Part shown: in pieces, positions 7,145 to 18,268 of the stretch
Numbering within the stretch: position 1 is the stretch's first letter
Layout: each line of letters opens with the position of its first letter
DNA from: a bacterium
Lineage (GTDB): Bacteria; Bacillota; Clostridia; Oscillospirales; Oscillospiraceae
Reading direction: 5' to 3'
NCBI GenBank assembly: GCA_029009095.1
Contig: JAQXJT010000008.1
Location: forward strand, 1-55,867
Length of the DNA: 55,867 bases
Program-made: the position numbers and the translations under genes
The notes under the pieces: generated by a model
The model's database searches: none
Told to the model about the DNA's origin: nothing
The model's input: the letters and a program-made list of their open reading frames with translations, nothing else

Positions 7145-7759
7145 GTGACAAGAGAAGAAGAACTCGCCCTCATCGAGCGGGTGCGCGATGGCGACGCCGA
7201 CGCGTTCGAGCCGCTGGTGCTGGAGCATCAGACCATGGTCTACCGTCTGGCCTACCGCATGGTGGGCAACGAGGCGGACGCCTGGGACGTGTCTCAGGAA
7301 ACCTTTCTGAAAGCCTACAACGCCCTGCCCACTTTCCGGGGGGACAGCCGTTTTTCCACCTGGCTCTACCGTCTGGCAGGGAACGCCGCCACCGACCTGC
7401 TCCGCAGCCGCAAAAGCGGCCGGGTAGTCTCGCTGGACGAGCTGCGGGAGGACAACCCCGCTTTTGATGTGAGCGAGGGGGGCGACGGCCCCCAGGAGGA
7501 GCTGGAACGGCGGGAGACTCAGCGCTCGCTGGACACGGCGCTGCACCAGCTGCCCGAGGACGCCCGGAAGATCCTCGCGCTGCGGGAAGTGGGCGGACTG
7601 AGCTACGAGGAGATCGCCCGGGCGCTCTCTCTGGAGATCGGCACGGTGAAGTCCCGGCTGAGCCGGGCCAGAGGAAAGCTCTGCGATCTTTTGCGGCGGG
7701 AGGGGAACATTTCCGTTCCTGCCCCGTCCAAAAAAGCAAAGGGGGTGAGAGAACTGTGA
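7145..7759 (+). CDS. RNA polymerase ECF sigma factor (SigW/RpoE type)
   Basis: 204 residues. Region 2 (about 25-90) contains VLEHQTMVYRLAYRMVGN, DVSQETFLKAYNAL and FSTWLYRLAGNAATDLLR. Region 4 (about 130-180) contains LPEDARKILALREVGGLSYEEIARAL with the helix-turn-helix IGTVKSRLSRARGKL. Directs polymerase to a stress regulon, released when the partner anti-sigma lets go. GTG start with GGGGAGG upstream. The stop overlaps the anti-sigma start (GTGA), the usual paired arrangement. The inducing signal is unknown. Confidence 0.93.
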   Translation: MTREEELALIERVRDGDADAFEPLVLEHQTMVYRLAYRMVGNEADAWDVSQETFLKAYNALPTFRGDSRFSTWLYRLAGNAATDLLRSRKSGRVVSLDELREDNPAFDVSEGGDGPQEELERRETQRSLDTALHQLPEDARKILALREVGGLSYEEIARALSLEIGTVKSRLSRARGKLCDLLRREGNISVPAPSKKAKGVREL

Positions 7760-8556
7760 GCTGTGAGGATTATCGCGCGCTCATCAGCGCCGCATTGGAC
7801 GGCGAGCTGAGCGGAGAGGAGCAGCGGACGCTGGAAGAGCATCTTGCCGGGTGCGAAGAGTGCCGCGCCTACCGGGAAGCGCTCCGGGAGCTGTCCGGGC
7901 TGCTCAGTCAGGACCTCCCCACCCCCGACGAGAGCTTCTGCCCGGCCGTCATGGAGAAGATCCGCCGGCAAAGCGCCCCCCGGCCCGTGCGCCGTTTCCC
8001 CCTCCGCTCCCTCTCGCTGGCGGCATCCCTGCTGCTGCTGGTGGGCATCGGGGTCTATGCGGGGCAGGCCATTACCCCGAAATACACGGCCCGGTCCGCC
8101 GCCGCCGAGAGCGCGGAGGAGCCCATGCTCATGACGGCCTCCGCCGACTTTGCCGAAGCGGAGAGCGAGCAGGCCGAATACGCCGCCCCCGCCGAAAACG
8201 CCCCCGCCCAGAGCTTCTCCGCCACGCAGGCGGCAGCGGGCGCCGGAGCGGAGGACGGGAAAATGAAAGATACCGCGGCGGCTCCGACGATCGCGGACGC
8301 CGGAGCGGATACGAATCAGGCCCTTTCCCCGTCCCGGCTGAGCGCCGAGAACTGGCTTCTGGAAAACGGGAAAGAGGACTTTTCCGTAACGGATGTGGAA
8401 CGGGCGGAGGAGATTCCCTCCTACGAGAGCTGTCTGGGGGACTACGCTCCCGTGGGCGGGAGCTGGCTGGCAAGCTGTATCTCCCCCGGAGGCGAGGGGC
8501 TCACGCTTCTGTTGGACGACAGCGGAACGGTATATGGGATCATAAGAGAAAAGTAA
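7756..8556 (+). CDS. Membrane anti-sigma factor with zinc-finger (zf-HC2) domain
   Basis: 266 residues. The N-terminal zf-HC2 domain has HLAGCEECRAY (His-x3-Cys-x2-Cys) plus C3, the zinc site that holds the sigma factor. A single membrane segment is near residues 83-101 (SLSLAASLLLLVGIGVYAG). The rest is an extracytoplasmic Ala/Glu-rich linker (about 105-190) and a compact C-terminal part of unknown fold (ENWLLENGKEDFSV ... VYGIIREK). It should keep the upstream sigma factor at the membrane until signalled. GTG start overlaps the sigma stop. Confidence 0.9.
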   Translation: MSCEDYRALISAALDGELSGEEQRTLEEHLAGCEECRAYREALRELSGLLSQDLPTPDESFCPAVMEKIRRQSAPRPVRRFPLRSLSLAASLLLLVGIGVYAGQAITPKYTARSAAAESAEEPMLMTASADFAEAESEQAEYAAPAENAPAQSFSATQAAAGAGAEDGKMKDTAAAPTIADAGADTNQALSPSRLSAENWLLENGKEDFSVTDVERAEEIPSYESCLGDYAPVGGSWLASCISPGGEGLTLLLDDSGTVYGIIREK

Positions 8557-8564
8557 TCCATTTT

Positions 8565-8598
8565 GGGCGGCCGGGAGAAAACCCGGCCGCCCGGTTTT
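8565..8598 (+). terminator. Terminator of the trmB-anti-sigma operon
   Basis: GGGCGGCCGGG, loop AGAAAA, CCCGGCCGCCC, then GGTTTTGT; perfect 11-base stem nine bases after the anti-sigma stop. Confidence 0.85.
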
Positions 8599-8605
8599 GT
8601 CCACG

Positions 8606-8645
8606 AAAACACCCCCGCGGCACGATGACCGCGGGGGCGTTCTTT
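8606..8645 (-). terminator. Terminator of the 8652-10034 lipoprotein
   Basis: CCCCCGCGG / CCGCGGGGG stem with an 8-base loop; on the minus strand it is followed by TGTTTTCG. It could also act on plus-strand transcripts (TTCTTTCTT). Confidence 0.75.
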
Positions 8646-8651
8646 CTTCCG

Positions 8652-10034
8652 TCAGGGCAGAAGCGGGCAGAGCAGCATGGGTCTCTGCCCCCCCTCGCCC
8701 TCGCCCAGCAGCGTCATTTCGCCGCCGTCGTAGAGGTAGTTGTTGGAGGCGCTTTCCGCCGCGCTGCTGCTGGCGTCGTTGTGCGCCACGGGCAGCGACA
8801 CATTGTACCAGCGGTCACGCTCGGTGCTTTGCAGCACCCGGCGGGGCGCGCCCTGTTCGTCCAGGGTGTAGAGCTCCAGGATCATGCCCCGGTAGAAGTC
8901 ATCCTCCTCCATGGGGCCGATCACCAGCTCGTCCGTGCCGTCCCCGTCCAGATCCCGCACCAGATAGCCCAGAGTGCAGTCGCCGGCCATGAAGTTCATG
9001 TCCTTGTCCACCAGCTGCTGCTTGCTGTAGTTCTCCCGCTTGGCAGCGGCGTAGGCCTCCAGCACCGGCGAGTAGGCGGCGGTGTTCTTCCCGGCCAGCC
9101 CCATTTGGGCCAGATAGCCCCGGAGGGAGGCCGCGTCCCAGCCCTCCCGGGTGCTGCTGCACCCGGCGGTCTCCAGCAGCCCGGCTCCGTTGGGCCCGGC
9201 GACCTCGTCGAAGCTGTCCAGCACGCTCTCCAGCTGCTGGCGGTAGAGCGCGAGGGCGTCGCCATCCAGCGTGGCCATATATTCCTCCAGCAGCGTCCGC
9301 ACCCGCTCCCCCTCAGGGGCGTGGGCGGTGAACACGTCGCACAGCTCCGCGCAGCACCCGGCAGACACCAGCGAACCCCCGGCGGTGCCGGGGCGGGCGT
9401 CGGTGCGGATGCGCTCGATGGCGGCGCGGTAGGCTGCGGCGAAGGCGTCGCTCTCCGCCGTGGCCGGGGCGTCTTCGCCGCTCTGGGGCGCCTCCGTGGC
9501 AGCGGGGGTCACATCCCCGTCCGCTTCCCCCTGCAGCGGGGCGAAGAGGAGGTTCGCCGTGGCGCTCAGCGCCTCCCGGGAGGCGCCCTCGTTCATGGAG
9601 AGAGAGTAGAGCATCCCCGGCACTGTGTCAAACCAGCGGATGACGCCCGCTCCCCCCTCGTTCCAGCTGAGGGCGGCGCTCAGATAGCCCACGGGGGTCT
9701 CCCCGCTCTGCTGCCAGTCGTAGTGCATCCCGTCGATGCTCTCCTCGCCCATGGCCGAGGGGGCCATGCGGTAGGCATAGTCCCTGCCCTCGAGCGTAAA
9801 GGTCATCTCCCCGATGGGCTGCTCACCGTCGATGAGGCGGTAGCTCACATTCTCCGCGCCCTCGGGGGCCGTCATGGTCGCGCCCAGCCGCTCCGCCACG
9901 CCGGCGGCGTCGGTCTCGTGGATGGGGTTGACCACTTCCGTATCACTCTCCCCGGTGGGTTCTTTTCTGGCGGTGCAGCCGCACAGGGCCAGAAGAAGCG
10001 CCACGGAGAGGAAGAGCGCAATCTGCTTTTTCAT
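8652..10034 (-). CDS. Predicted lipoprotein of unknown function with a DxDxDG motif
   Basis: 460 residues. The signal peptide MKKQIALFLSVALLLALCGC ends in a lipobox (LCGC, lipidated Cys at 20). The middle is acidic and Ala-rich. Near the C-terminus DLDGDGTDELVIGPM is an EF-hand-like/FG-GAP calcium-binding loop followed by a beta-rich tail. This is a layout seen in many clostridial surface lipoproteins, but I do not recognise a family. The start at 10034 has AAGGAG upstream and gives the signal peptide; a longer frame from 10313 overlaps the divergent promoter and gene and is rejected. Monocistronic. Confidence 0.75.
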   Translation of the reverse strand: MKKQIALFLSVALLLALCGCTARKEPTGESDTEVVNPIHETDAAGVAERLGATMTAPEGAENVSYRLIDGEQPIGEMTFTLEGRDYAYRMAPSAMGEESIDGMHYDWQQSGETPVGYLSAALSWNEGGAGVIRWFDTVPGMLYSLSMNEGASREALSATANLLFAPLQGEADGDVTPAATEAPQSGEDAPATAESDAFAAAYRAAIERIRTDARPGTAGGSLVSAGCCAELCDVFTAHAPEGERVRTLLEEYMATLDGDALALYRQQLESVLDSFDEVAGPNGAGLLETAGCSSTREGWDAASLRGYLAQMGLAGKNTAAYSPVLEAYAAAKRENYSKQQLVDKDMNFMAGDCTLGYLVRDLDGDGTDELVIGPMEEDDFYRGMILELYTLDEQGAPRRVLQSTERDRWYNVSLPVAHNDASSSAAESASNNYLYDGGEMTLLGEGEGGQRPMLLCPLLP

Positions 10035-10098
10035 GGAAAGTTTCTCCTTCCGTTTTTCCGTTTTTTTGAGGGGCAAAGCCTCCCCTACATGGACTTTG

Positions 10099-10127
10099 AC
10101 GATACTACAGAGAAAAAGTTCTGTCAA
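10099..10127 (-). promoter_or_regulatory. Promoter of the lipoprotein gene
   Basis: Minus strand TTGACA, 17-base spacer, TATCGT, 65 bases before the start at 10034. Confidence 0.65.
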
Positions 10128-10155
10128 CGGAGGATTTTTTCTCCCCCGTCCCGGG

Positions 10156-10184
10156 TGGACAGGCGGGGAGAAAGGGTGTAGAAT
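10156..10184 (+). promoter_or_regulatory. Promoter of the M24 peptidase gene
   Basis: TGGACA, 17-base spacer, TAGAAT, 44 bases before the start at 10228; divergent from the lipoprotein promoter. Confidence 0.6.
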
Positions 10185-10227
10185 GTTCCCACTACAGCGC
10201 CTTTTCCGGCGCGGAAGGTGGTTACAC

Positions 10228-11301
10228 ATGAACAAAGCCCGTATCGACCGTTTTGTCTCGGCGCTCCGCAGCGCCTCTCTCCCCCAGATGCTGGTGGTGG
10301 ATCCCATGAGCATTTACTACCTGACCGGCTACTATAATGCCCCCTTTGAGCGCTTTTTTGCCCTCTATGTGAGCGAGACGCGCTTCACGCTGATACTCAA
10401 CCGGCTCTTCCCCGCCCCGGCGGACAGGGAGATCGAGTGCGTGTGGTACTCGGACACGGACTCCGTTCCCGATTTGCTGGCCACGCTGCTGCGGCGCGAC
10501 CAGGCGCTGGGCGTGGACAAGGATCTCCGGGCCAAATTCCTCCTGCCCATGATCGAGCGGCGTCTGGCCGCCTCCTTTGCCGACAGCTCCTGGGTGCTGG
10601 ACGAGCTGCGCGGCTGTAAGGACGCGGAGGAGCAGGCGCTCATGCGGGAGGCCTCCCGCATCAACGACGAGGCCATGCTCCGCTTCCGTGCTCTGATCCA
10701 CGAGGGCGTCACGGAGAAAGAGGTGGCCGATCAGACGCTGGCCATCTATCAGGAGCTGGGTGCGGAGGGTTTCTCCTTCTCCCCCCTGATCGCCTTCGGC
10801 CCCAACGCCGCCGACCCCCACCACAGCCCCGACGACACCCCGCTGCGGGAGGGGGACTGCGTGCTCTTCGATGTGGGCTGCGTGAAAAACGGCTACTGCT
10901 CCGACATGACCCGCACCTACTTCTACAAATCCGTCTCCCCGGAGCACCGGCGGGTCTACGGGCTGGTGCGCGCCGCCAATGAGGCCGCCATCCGGGAGAT
11001 CCGCCCGGGCCGGGAGATCCACATCCTCGATGACACCGCCCGCGGCCTCATCGCCGAGGGGGGCTTCGTCAGGGAGTTCAACCACCGGCTGGGCCACTTC
11101 ATCGGTCTCAGCGAGCACGAGGCGGGGGATGTGTCTGCGGTGAACACCGCCCTGCTCCGCCCGGGCATGGTCTTTTCCATCGAGCCAGGCATTTATCTGG
11201 AGGGCGATGTGGGCGTGCGGATCGAGGATCTGGTACTGGTCACGGAGGACGGCTGCGAGGTGCTCAACCGCGTAAGCAAGGAACTGGAAATTCTGGGCTG
11301 A
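10228..11301 (+). CDS. M24-family metallopeptidase (Xaa-Pro dipeptidase/aminopeptidase)
   Basis: 357 residues. Removes N-terminal residues before proline or cleaves Xaa-Pro dipeptides in the cytoplasm. The N-terminal creatinase-like domain (1-120) is followed by the pita-bread catalytic domain. Both metal-binding Asp (LFDVGCVKNGYCSDMTRTY), the His of HRLGHFIGLSEHE, and two Glu (FSIEPGIY, VRIEDLVLV) are present, so it should be active. No signal peptide. The ATG at 10228 has GGAAGG upstream. Single gene with its own promoter and terminator. Confidence 0.93.
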   Translation: MNKARIDRFVSALRSASLPQMLVVDPMSIYYLTGYYNAPFERFFALYVSETRFTLILNRLFPAPADREIECVWYSDTDSVPDLLATLLRRDQALGVDKDLRAKFLLPMIERRLAASFADSSWVLDELRGCKDAEEQALMREASRINDEAMLRFRALIHEGVTEKEVADQTLAIYQELGAEGFSFSPLIAFGPNAADPHHSPDDTPLREGDCVLFDVGCVKNGYCSDMTRTYFYKSVSPEHRRVYGLVRAANEAAIREIRPGREIHILDDTARGLIAEGGFVREFNHRLGHFIGLSEHEAGDVSAVNTALLRPGMVFSIEPGIYLEGDVGVRIEDLVLVTEDGCEVLNRVSKELEILG

Positions 11302-11320
11302 GAAGCGCGGAAGTTTTACA

Positions 11321-11358
11321 AGAAGGACGGCGGACTGCAAGCCCGCCGTCCTTCTTTC
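11321..11358. terminator. Bidirectional terminator between the M24 gene and rsmI
   Basis: AGAAGGACGGCGG / CCGCCGTCCTTCT with a 9-base loop; T-rich on the plus side (TTCTTTC), and AGAA-flanked on the other. It overlaps the last bases of rsmI. Confidence 0.8.
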
Positions 11359-12196
11359 ATTCTTCTCCCTCTTGCAGCAGCGCCGCATGGTAGAGGTCGT
11401 TTTTGCTCTGGCCGCTCTCGGCGGCGGCCAGTCTGGCCGCGTCCTTGAGCTTCATGCCCTCGCTTCTGTGCCGTGCCACGATCTCCAGCGCCTCCTCCAG
11501 GGACAGTCTCGCCCCCTTCTCCGCCGGAGCACCCCGGATCACCAGCACGAACTCCCCTCTCGGCCGCTGTTCGCGGTATTTCTCCAGCGCCTCCGAGAGG
11601 GTGGTGCGCCACACCTCCTCATGGAGCTTGGTGATCTCCCGGCAGAGGGCCACATCCCTGTCCCCCAGGGTCTCCAGCAGATCCTCCAGTGTCTCCGCGA
11701 GCTTGTGGGGCGCTTCGTAGAGCACCATGGTGCGCTTTTCCTCCTTCAGCGAGGCCAGATGCTCCCGCCGGCTCTTTCCGGAGGTGGAGAGGAAGCCCTC
11801 GAAGGTGAAGCGCTGGGTGGGCAGGCCGGACATGGCCAGCGCCGTCACCACGGCGGAGGGGCCGGGCACTGCGGCGACAGGGATCCCCGCCCCGGCGCAC
11901 TGGCGCACCAGATCCTCCCCCGGGTCGGAGATGGCGGGCATCCCCGCGTCCGTCACCAGCGCGCAGCTCTCCCCCGCCAGCAGCCGGGGCAAGATCACAG
12001 CGGCGCTCTCGGCCTTGTTGTGTTCGTAGTAGCTGATCAGCTGTTTTTTGATGCCAAAGTGGTTCAGCAGCTTCAGCGTCACGCGGGTGTCCTCCGCGGC
12101 GATGAAGTCCACCGAGCGCAGCGTCTCCGCCGCCCGGGGGCTGAGATCCCCCAGATTGCCGATGGGCGTGCCCACCAGATATAATGTACCGCTCAC
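11357..12196 (-). CDS. rsmI: 16S rRNA (cytidine1402-2'-O)-methyltransferase
   Basis: 279 residues. Tetrapyrrole-methylase fold enzyme that methylates the ribose of C1402 in the ribosomal decoding centre. Hallmarks are the start LYLVGTPIGNLGDLSPRA, the AAEDTR block, YYEHNK, VTDAGMPAISDPGEDLV, AVPGPSAVVTALAMSGL and FEGFL. GTG start at 12196 with AGAGGTAAGAG upstream, four bases after the trmN6-like stop. Third gene of a trxA-methyltransferase-rsmI run. Confidence 0.96.
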   Translation of the reverse strand: MSGTLYLVGTPIGNLGDLSPRAAETLRSVDFIAAEDTRVTLKLLNHFGIKKQLISYYEHNKAESAAVILPRLLAGESCALVTDAGMPAISDPGEDLVRQCAGAGIPVAAVPGPSAVVTALAMSGLPTQRFTFEGFLSTSGKSRREHLASLKEEKRTMVLYEAPHKLAETLEDLLETLGDRDVALCREITKLHEEVWRTTLSEALEKYREQRPRGEFVLVIRGAPAEKGARLSLEEALEIVARHRSEGMKLKDAARLAAAESGQSKNDLYHAALLQEGEE

Positions 12197-12200
12197 CCTC

Positions 12201-12908
12201 TTACCTCTCTTTCCAATGGCTCAGCGCCAGACTCTCTTCGCTCTCGCGGCCGTCCTCCTCCCGCAGCAGCAGCGGCGGCTCCCACTGTACGCCCGCTTTT
12301 CCACCCTTGCGCCCCTCGCAGAGAATGAGGGAGGGGGCATGGCGGGCGCTGTGCTGTACGCAGCGGAGCCGCTTGGGGGCCAGACGGCATTGGGCCATGG
12401 CGGAGAGCAGTTCGGGTAGGCGGGAGGCGGTGTAAACCGCGAAAAAGCTCCCGCCCTGGCGCAAAAGCGCCGAGGCTGCCGCGCAGAAGTCCCCGATCTC
12501 CGCGTCCCCGTGATGCATGACGGCCCTCTCCCCGTCCGGGGAGACCCCGCCCCTCCGGGGGTCGTAGTAGGGCGGGTTGCACACGGCGAAGTCGTAGGAA
12601 TTTTTCTCCCCCGGCATTGTCCGCACATCTCCCCAATATGCCCGGCAGCGCTCCTCCAGCCCGTTTCGCCGGAAGTTTGCCTCCGCCCGCTCCACGGCCC
12701 CCGGGCGGATGTCCACCCCGTCGAGCCGCAGCTCCGGCCAGGCCCAGGACAGCAGCAGCATCAGTATCCCGCAGCCGCAGCCCAGATCGACGCCCCGCCC
12801 CCGCCGGGGGACGCGGACAAAGCCGCAAAGGGAGAGCGCGTCCATCTGAACGCTCTCTCCCTCGTACACGACTCCGCCCTCCCAGAGCTCCTCCGCCACC
12901 GGCGTCAC
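12201..12908 (-). CDS. tRNA1(Val) adenine-N6-methyltransferase-like protein (TrmN6/YabB family)
   Basis: 235 residues. SAM-binding motif VDLGCGCGILMLLLSW near residue 40, then the second acidic loop DGVDIRPGAVERA, and the amino-methylase motif NPPYYDP near residue 112, which places the target amine. In this family the substrate is A37 of tRNA(Val) or a related RNA; the exact target here is inferred. GTG start overlaps the trxA stop by four bases (GTGA). Next to rsmI, as is common in Firmicutes. Confidence 0.88.
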   Translation of the reverse strand: MTPVAEELWEGGVVYEGESVQMDALSLCGFVRVPRRGRGVDLGCGCGILMLLLSWAWPELRLDGVDIRPGAVERAEANFRRNGLEERCRAYWGDVRTMPGEKNSYDFAVCNPPYYDPRRGGVSPDGERAVMHHGDAEIGDFCAAASALLRQGGSFFAVYTASRLPELLSAMAQCRLAPKRLRCVQHSARHAPSLILCEGRKGGKAGVQWEPPLLLREEDGRESEESLALSHWKER

Positions 12909-13216
12909 TCCAGCAGCGCCTCGATCTGGGCCCGGGGCCGGGCGCCCACGGCGCCTTTGACGGCCTTGCCGTCCTTAAAGACGATCATCGTGGGGATGCT
13001 GCTCACACCGAACATGGCGGCCAGCTCTCCCTGCTCGTCCACATTGACCTTGCCCACCTTGATCTTGCCCTCCAGATCCCGGGCCATCTCCTCCAGAATG
13101 GGAGCCACCATGCGGCAGGGGCCGCACCAGTCCGCCCAGAAATCCACCAGCACGGGCAGTTCGGAGGAAAGTACCTCCGTCTCAAAATTCTCCTTGGTCA
13201 CAACGATCTCAGCCAT
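12905..13216 (-). CDS. trxA: Thioredoxin
   Basis: 103 residues. Cytoplasmic disulfide reductase with the active site WADWCGPCRM at about residues 28-37, the cis-Pro loop SSIPTMIVFKDGK and the usual length. The ATG at 13216 follows AAAGGAGG. First gene of the trxA-trmN6-rsmI transcript. A thioredoxin reductase is not in the window. Confidence 0.97.
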   Translation of the reverse strand: MAEIVVTKENFETEVLSSELPVLVDFWADWCGPCRMVAPILEEMARDLEGKIKVGKVNVDEQGELAAMFGVSSIPTMIVFKDGKAVKGAVGARPRAQIEALLE

Positions 13217-13251
13217 AATGTGCCTCCTTTATCTATTGTATCTGCGGTAGT

Positions 13252-14049
13252 TTACTCATAATCCTCGTCCATATCCCCGTCGTCCGCCGCAGACTTTTCC
13301 GACAAATTCAAAATCAGCAGCCCCGACAGCGCCAGCAGCCCCACGCTCCAGGCGCCCAGCACCAGCCTTGCCGCGCCCGCCGCCGTATCCATCAGGATGC
13401 CCAGCGCGAGCACCGGGGCGAGGCAGCCGCTGTAGATGGCCATGACGGGCCGGGGCCGGTAGAAAAGGTAAGCGGACATCTGGAAGGCGCCGTAGAGCAC
13501 GGCGGCCACAGCCAGGATCAGCGGCGCGTAGCTCCAGACCACCGGGTTCCCGGCGTACTCCCGGTAAGCCGCCACCAGATAGACGCTGAACGACAGCACC
13601 GGCGCAAGGCTGAGCACGGCCCCCAGAGTGCCCCAGCGGGGCAGGTAGGGGTAGAGCATCAGCGCGGGCACGGAGAGCAGGGACAACAACGCGGTGACAC
13701 GCAGCAAAAGGCTGCTGCCGGTGAAGAAAAAGAACACGCTCCCCACCGCGGCGGCCAGCGCCGCCGCCACCAGCACGGCCATGAGCCCCCTGGGCGCGTC
13801 GGCAAAGGCCTCCTCCGGCTCCGTGGGCGCGCTGTATCTCTCCAGGGGGCGGCAGAGCACCCAGAGCGCCACGGCGGCGCCGATGGCCACCAGGGCCACC
13901 AGATAATTCAGTGCGGAACCCGCCTTCACAAGGCCGGTCTCCTCCTCGAAAACATTGATATTCTGCAGCCAGCGCAGCAGCGCGCAGAAAGCGCTGAACA
14001 CCAGCGTGGAAATCGTGTTGATCCAGGCGTTCCTTTGCATATCGGTCAT
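13252..14049 (-). CDS. Multi-pass membrane protein of unknown function
   Basis: 265 residues with about seven or eight hydrophobic segments, from ISTLVFSAFCALL at the start to SVGLLALSGLLILNL. It ends in an acidic tail with SAADDGDMDEDYE. No family recognised. The start at 14049 (MTDMQRNAW) is preferred over the frame opening at 14106, because GGGGACGG precedes it and the upstream part would overlap the divergent gene's leader. It ends 36 bases before trxA and may share its transcript. Confidence 0.7.
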   Translation of the reverse strand: MTDMQRNAWINTISTLVFSAFCALLRWLQNINVFEEETGLVKAGSALNYLVALVAIGAAVALWVLCRPLERYSAPTEPEEAFADAPRGLMAVLVAAALAAAVGSVFFFFTGSSLLLRVTALLSLLSVPALMLYPYLPRWGTLGAVLSLAPVLSFSVYLVAAYREYAGNPVVWSYAPLILAVAAVLYGAFQMSAYLFYRPRPVMAIYSGCLAPVLALGILMDTAAGAARLVLGAWSVGLLALSGLLILNLSEKSAADDGDMDEDYE

Positions 14050-14117
14050 TCCGTCCCCATAGAGTGTTGATGTGGCTATTTTATACTTTTCTCCCGCTGC
14101 CGTCAAGGAGGTAAGAA

Positions 14118-15170
14118 GTGAAGCCGGTTCAACAAAGTCTCGCCGTCTCCCTGCTGTGCCTGTGCGCCGCCCTTTTGATGCCCCTGCTCCCGCTGCCCCT
14201 CGTCTCCTCCGCCGGAGAGGCCGCCCCGCCGCCTTCTCCCGTCCCCGAACCCTCCGCGTCCCCCGCGCCCGACGCCCTTACGGAGGAGGGCGTACAGCAG
14301 GCCGTGGGCTGGGACGAGCAGGTGCGCTTCGCGGCACGCTTTGCCGACGGGAGCGTCAGGGAGGTGACCATGGCGGAGTTTCTCCCGGGGGTGCTGGCCG
14401 GGGAGATGCCCGCCTCCTTTGCATTGGACGCCCTCCGGGCTCAGGCGGTGGCGGCCCGCACCTACATTCTCTCCTGTATGTCCCGCTCCCGGGACGCCCA
14501 CGCCGGGGCGGCGGTGTGCACCGACCCGGGCTGCTGCCAGGCCTGGCTCTCCGAGAGCGAGCTGCGCGAGCGCTGGGGCGGAGCCTATGAGAGCTATCTC
14601 GCCCGGATCCGGGAGGCCGTGGCCGGCACGGACGGGATGTGCCTCACCTGGGAGGGGGAGCCCATCCTCTCCTGCTTCCACGCCTCCTCTCTCGGCTGCA
14701 CCGAGGACAGCGGCAGCGTGTGGAGCACCCAGCTCCCCTACCTCACCAGCGTCTCCTCCCCGGAGAGCGAGGAGACGGTGCCCGATCTGGTGACGCGGGT
14801 GTATGTCAGCGCGGAAAACTTCCGGGACGCGGTCTGCTCCGTGTCCCCCGCCGTCCTCTCCGCCGACCCCGCCGGCTGGGTGGGGGAGATCATCCGGGAC
14901 ACGGCAGGGCGGGTGTCCGGGGTGATGCTGGGGGGCGCGTACCTCTCCGGCAGCACCCTCCGGGAACTCTTTACCCTGCGCTCCACGGACTTCACCCTCC
15001 GCTGGACGGGGACGGACTTCCTCTTCACCGTGGCCGGCTACGGTCACGGAGTGGGCATGAGCCAGTACGGGGCGCAGATCATGGCCTCCCAGGGGGCGGA
15101 CTGGCGGGAGATCCTCCGGCACTACTACCCCGGGGCAGTGCTGGAGGAGCCGGGCGTCCCGCAGGGATGA
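14118..15170 (+). CDS. spoIID: SpoIID/LytB-domain protein (sporulation lytic transglycosylase)
   Basis: 350 residues. A signal/anchor segment (residues 8-31) is followed by a Pro-rich linker and the SpoIID domain. Landmarks: FLPGVLAGEMPASF with the catalytic Glu, DALRAQAVAARTY, FHASSLGCTED, and the C-terminal GYGHGVGMSQYGAQ. In endospore formers SpoIID degrades septal peptidoglycan during engulfment with SpoIIM and SpoIIP. The family also includes SpoIID-like amidase enhancers, so the symbol is provisional. GTG start with AAGGAGG six bases upstream. Monocistronic, closed by a terminator. Confidence 0.85.
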   Translation: MKPVQQSLAVSLLCLCAALLMPLLPLPLVSSAGEAAPPPSPVPEPSASPAPDALTEEGVQQAVGWDEQVRFAARFADGSVREVTMAEFLPGVLAGEMPASFALDALRAQAVAARTYILSCMSRSRDAHAGAAVCTDPGCCQAWLSESELRERWGGAYESYLARIREAVAGTDGMCLTWEGEPILSCFHASSLGCTEDSGSVWSTQLPYLTSVSSPESEETVPDLVTRVYVSAENFRDAVCSVSPAVLSADPAGWVGEIIRDTAGRVSGVMLGGAYLSGSTLRELFTLRSTDFTLRWTGTDFLFTVAGYGHGVGMSQYGAQIMASQGADWREILRHYYPGAVLEEPGVPQG

Positions 15171-15187
15171 AGAACATCATCCCCATA

Positions 15188-15221
15188 CGGAAAAAGGACG
15201 GCTTACGCCGTCCTTTTCCGT

Positions 15222-15222
<1 letters not shown>
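15188..15222. terminator. Terminator shared by the SpoIID-like gene and clpC
   Basis: GGAAAAAGGACGGC, loop TTAC, GCCGTCCTTTTCCG then TTC; the arms carry A/T runs on both sides so it should work in both directions. Confidence 0.8.
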
Positions 15223-17711
<2,489 letters not shown>

Positions 17712-17799
17712 ATCCATACCTCCCTTGCCGGGCCTGCCGCCCGGTCAAGCCGTCCCCGCCGCGGGGCGGGGCGGTGTTTTTCCACTTTTTTCCGTCATC

Positions 17800-17823
17800 G
17801 GGGCGGGCTTTGCAGCCCGCCCC
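17800..17823 (-). terminator. Hairpin between mcsA and clpC
   Basis: GGGGCGGGC / GCCCGCCCC with a 6-base loop in the 124-base gap. There is no U-run on the minus strand; on the plus strand TCACTTTTTT follows. It more likely affects processing or clpC level than full termination. Confidence 0.45.
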
Positions 17824-17835
17824 GCCTCACTTTTT

Positions 17836-18252
17836 TCAGCCCTCGCTGCCCGCGTCCAGCGCACGGAGTTGATCCCGCAGGGTGATGGCCGTCTCGTAGT
17901 CCTCCCGCGCCACGGCCTCGTCCAGCCGCTGCTGGAGGATGTTTCTCTCCCTGCGCCGGGCAAAGGGAGACCGGGCGGGGGCCGCCGCGCTGCTCGCGGG
18001 GCGCTCCGGCTCCTGCTCCCGCTCCCGCGCCCCGGAGGCGATACTCACCACCGGGCGGAAGAAGCGGCTCTCCAGGCCGCCGAAGGGGGAGAAGAAGAGA
18101 TCGAAGAGGTCGCCGCCGCGCTGTTCAAAGGGATTGGCGATACCCTCAGACCTGGCGCAGTCTTCGCAGAGGTGAAGCTCCCGCCTGCGTCCGTTGATAT
18201 TCTCTCTATAGAAGTAACTGGCCTCATTCTTGCCGCACTTTTCGCATTTCAT
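17836..18252 (-). CDS. mcsA: McsA-like zinc-finger/UVR protein
   Basis: 138 residues. Two CxxC pairs (C3-C6 and C29-C32) form the N-terminal zinc finger. A glycine/phenylalanine-rich middle (DLFDLFFSPFGG) and a C-terminal UVR motif (LQQRLDEAVAREDYETAITLRDQ) follow. In Bacillus McsA activates the arginine kinase McsB, which marks proteins for ClpCP and inactivates CtsR. Here mcsB is missing from the operon. McsA may therefore act directly on ClpC or CtsR, or with a kinase encoded elsewhere. ATG at 18252 with AAAGGAG upstream. Confidence 0.88.
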   Translation of the reverse strand: MKCEKCGKNEASYFYRENINGRRRELHLCEDCARSEGIANPFEQRGGDLFDLFFSPFGGLESRFFRPVVSIASGAREREQEPERPASSAAAPARSPFARRRERNILQQRLDEAVAREDYETAITLRDQLRALDAGSEG

Positions 18253-18268
18253 ACTGTAACCGCTCCTT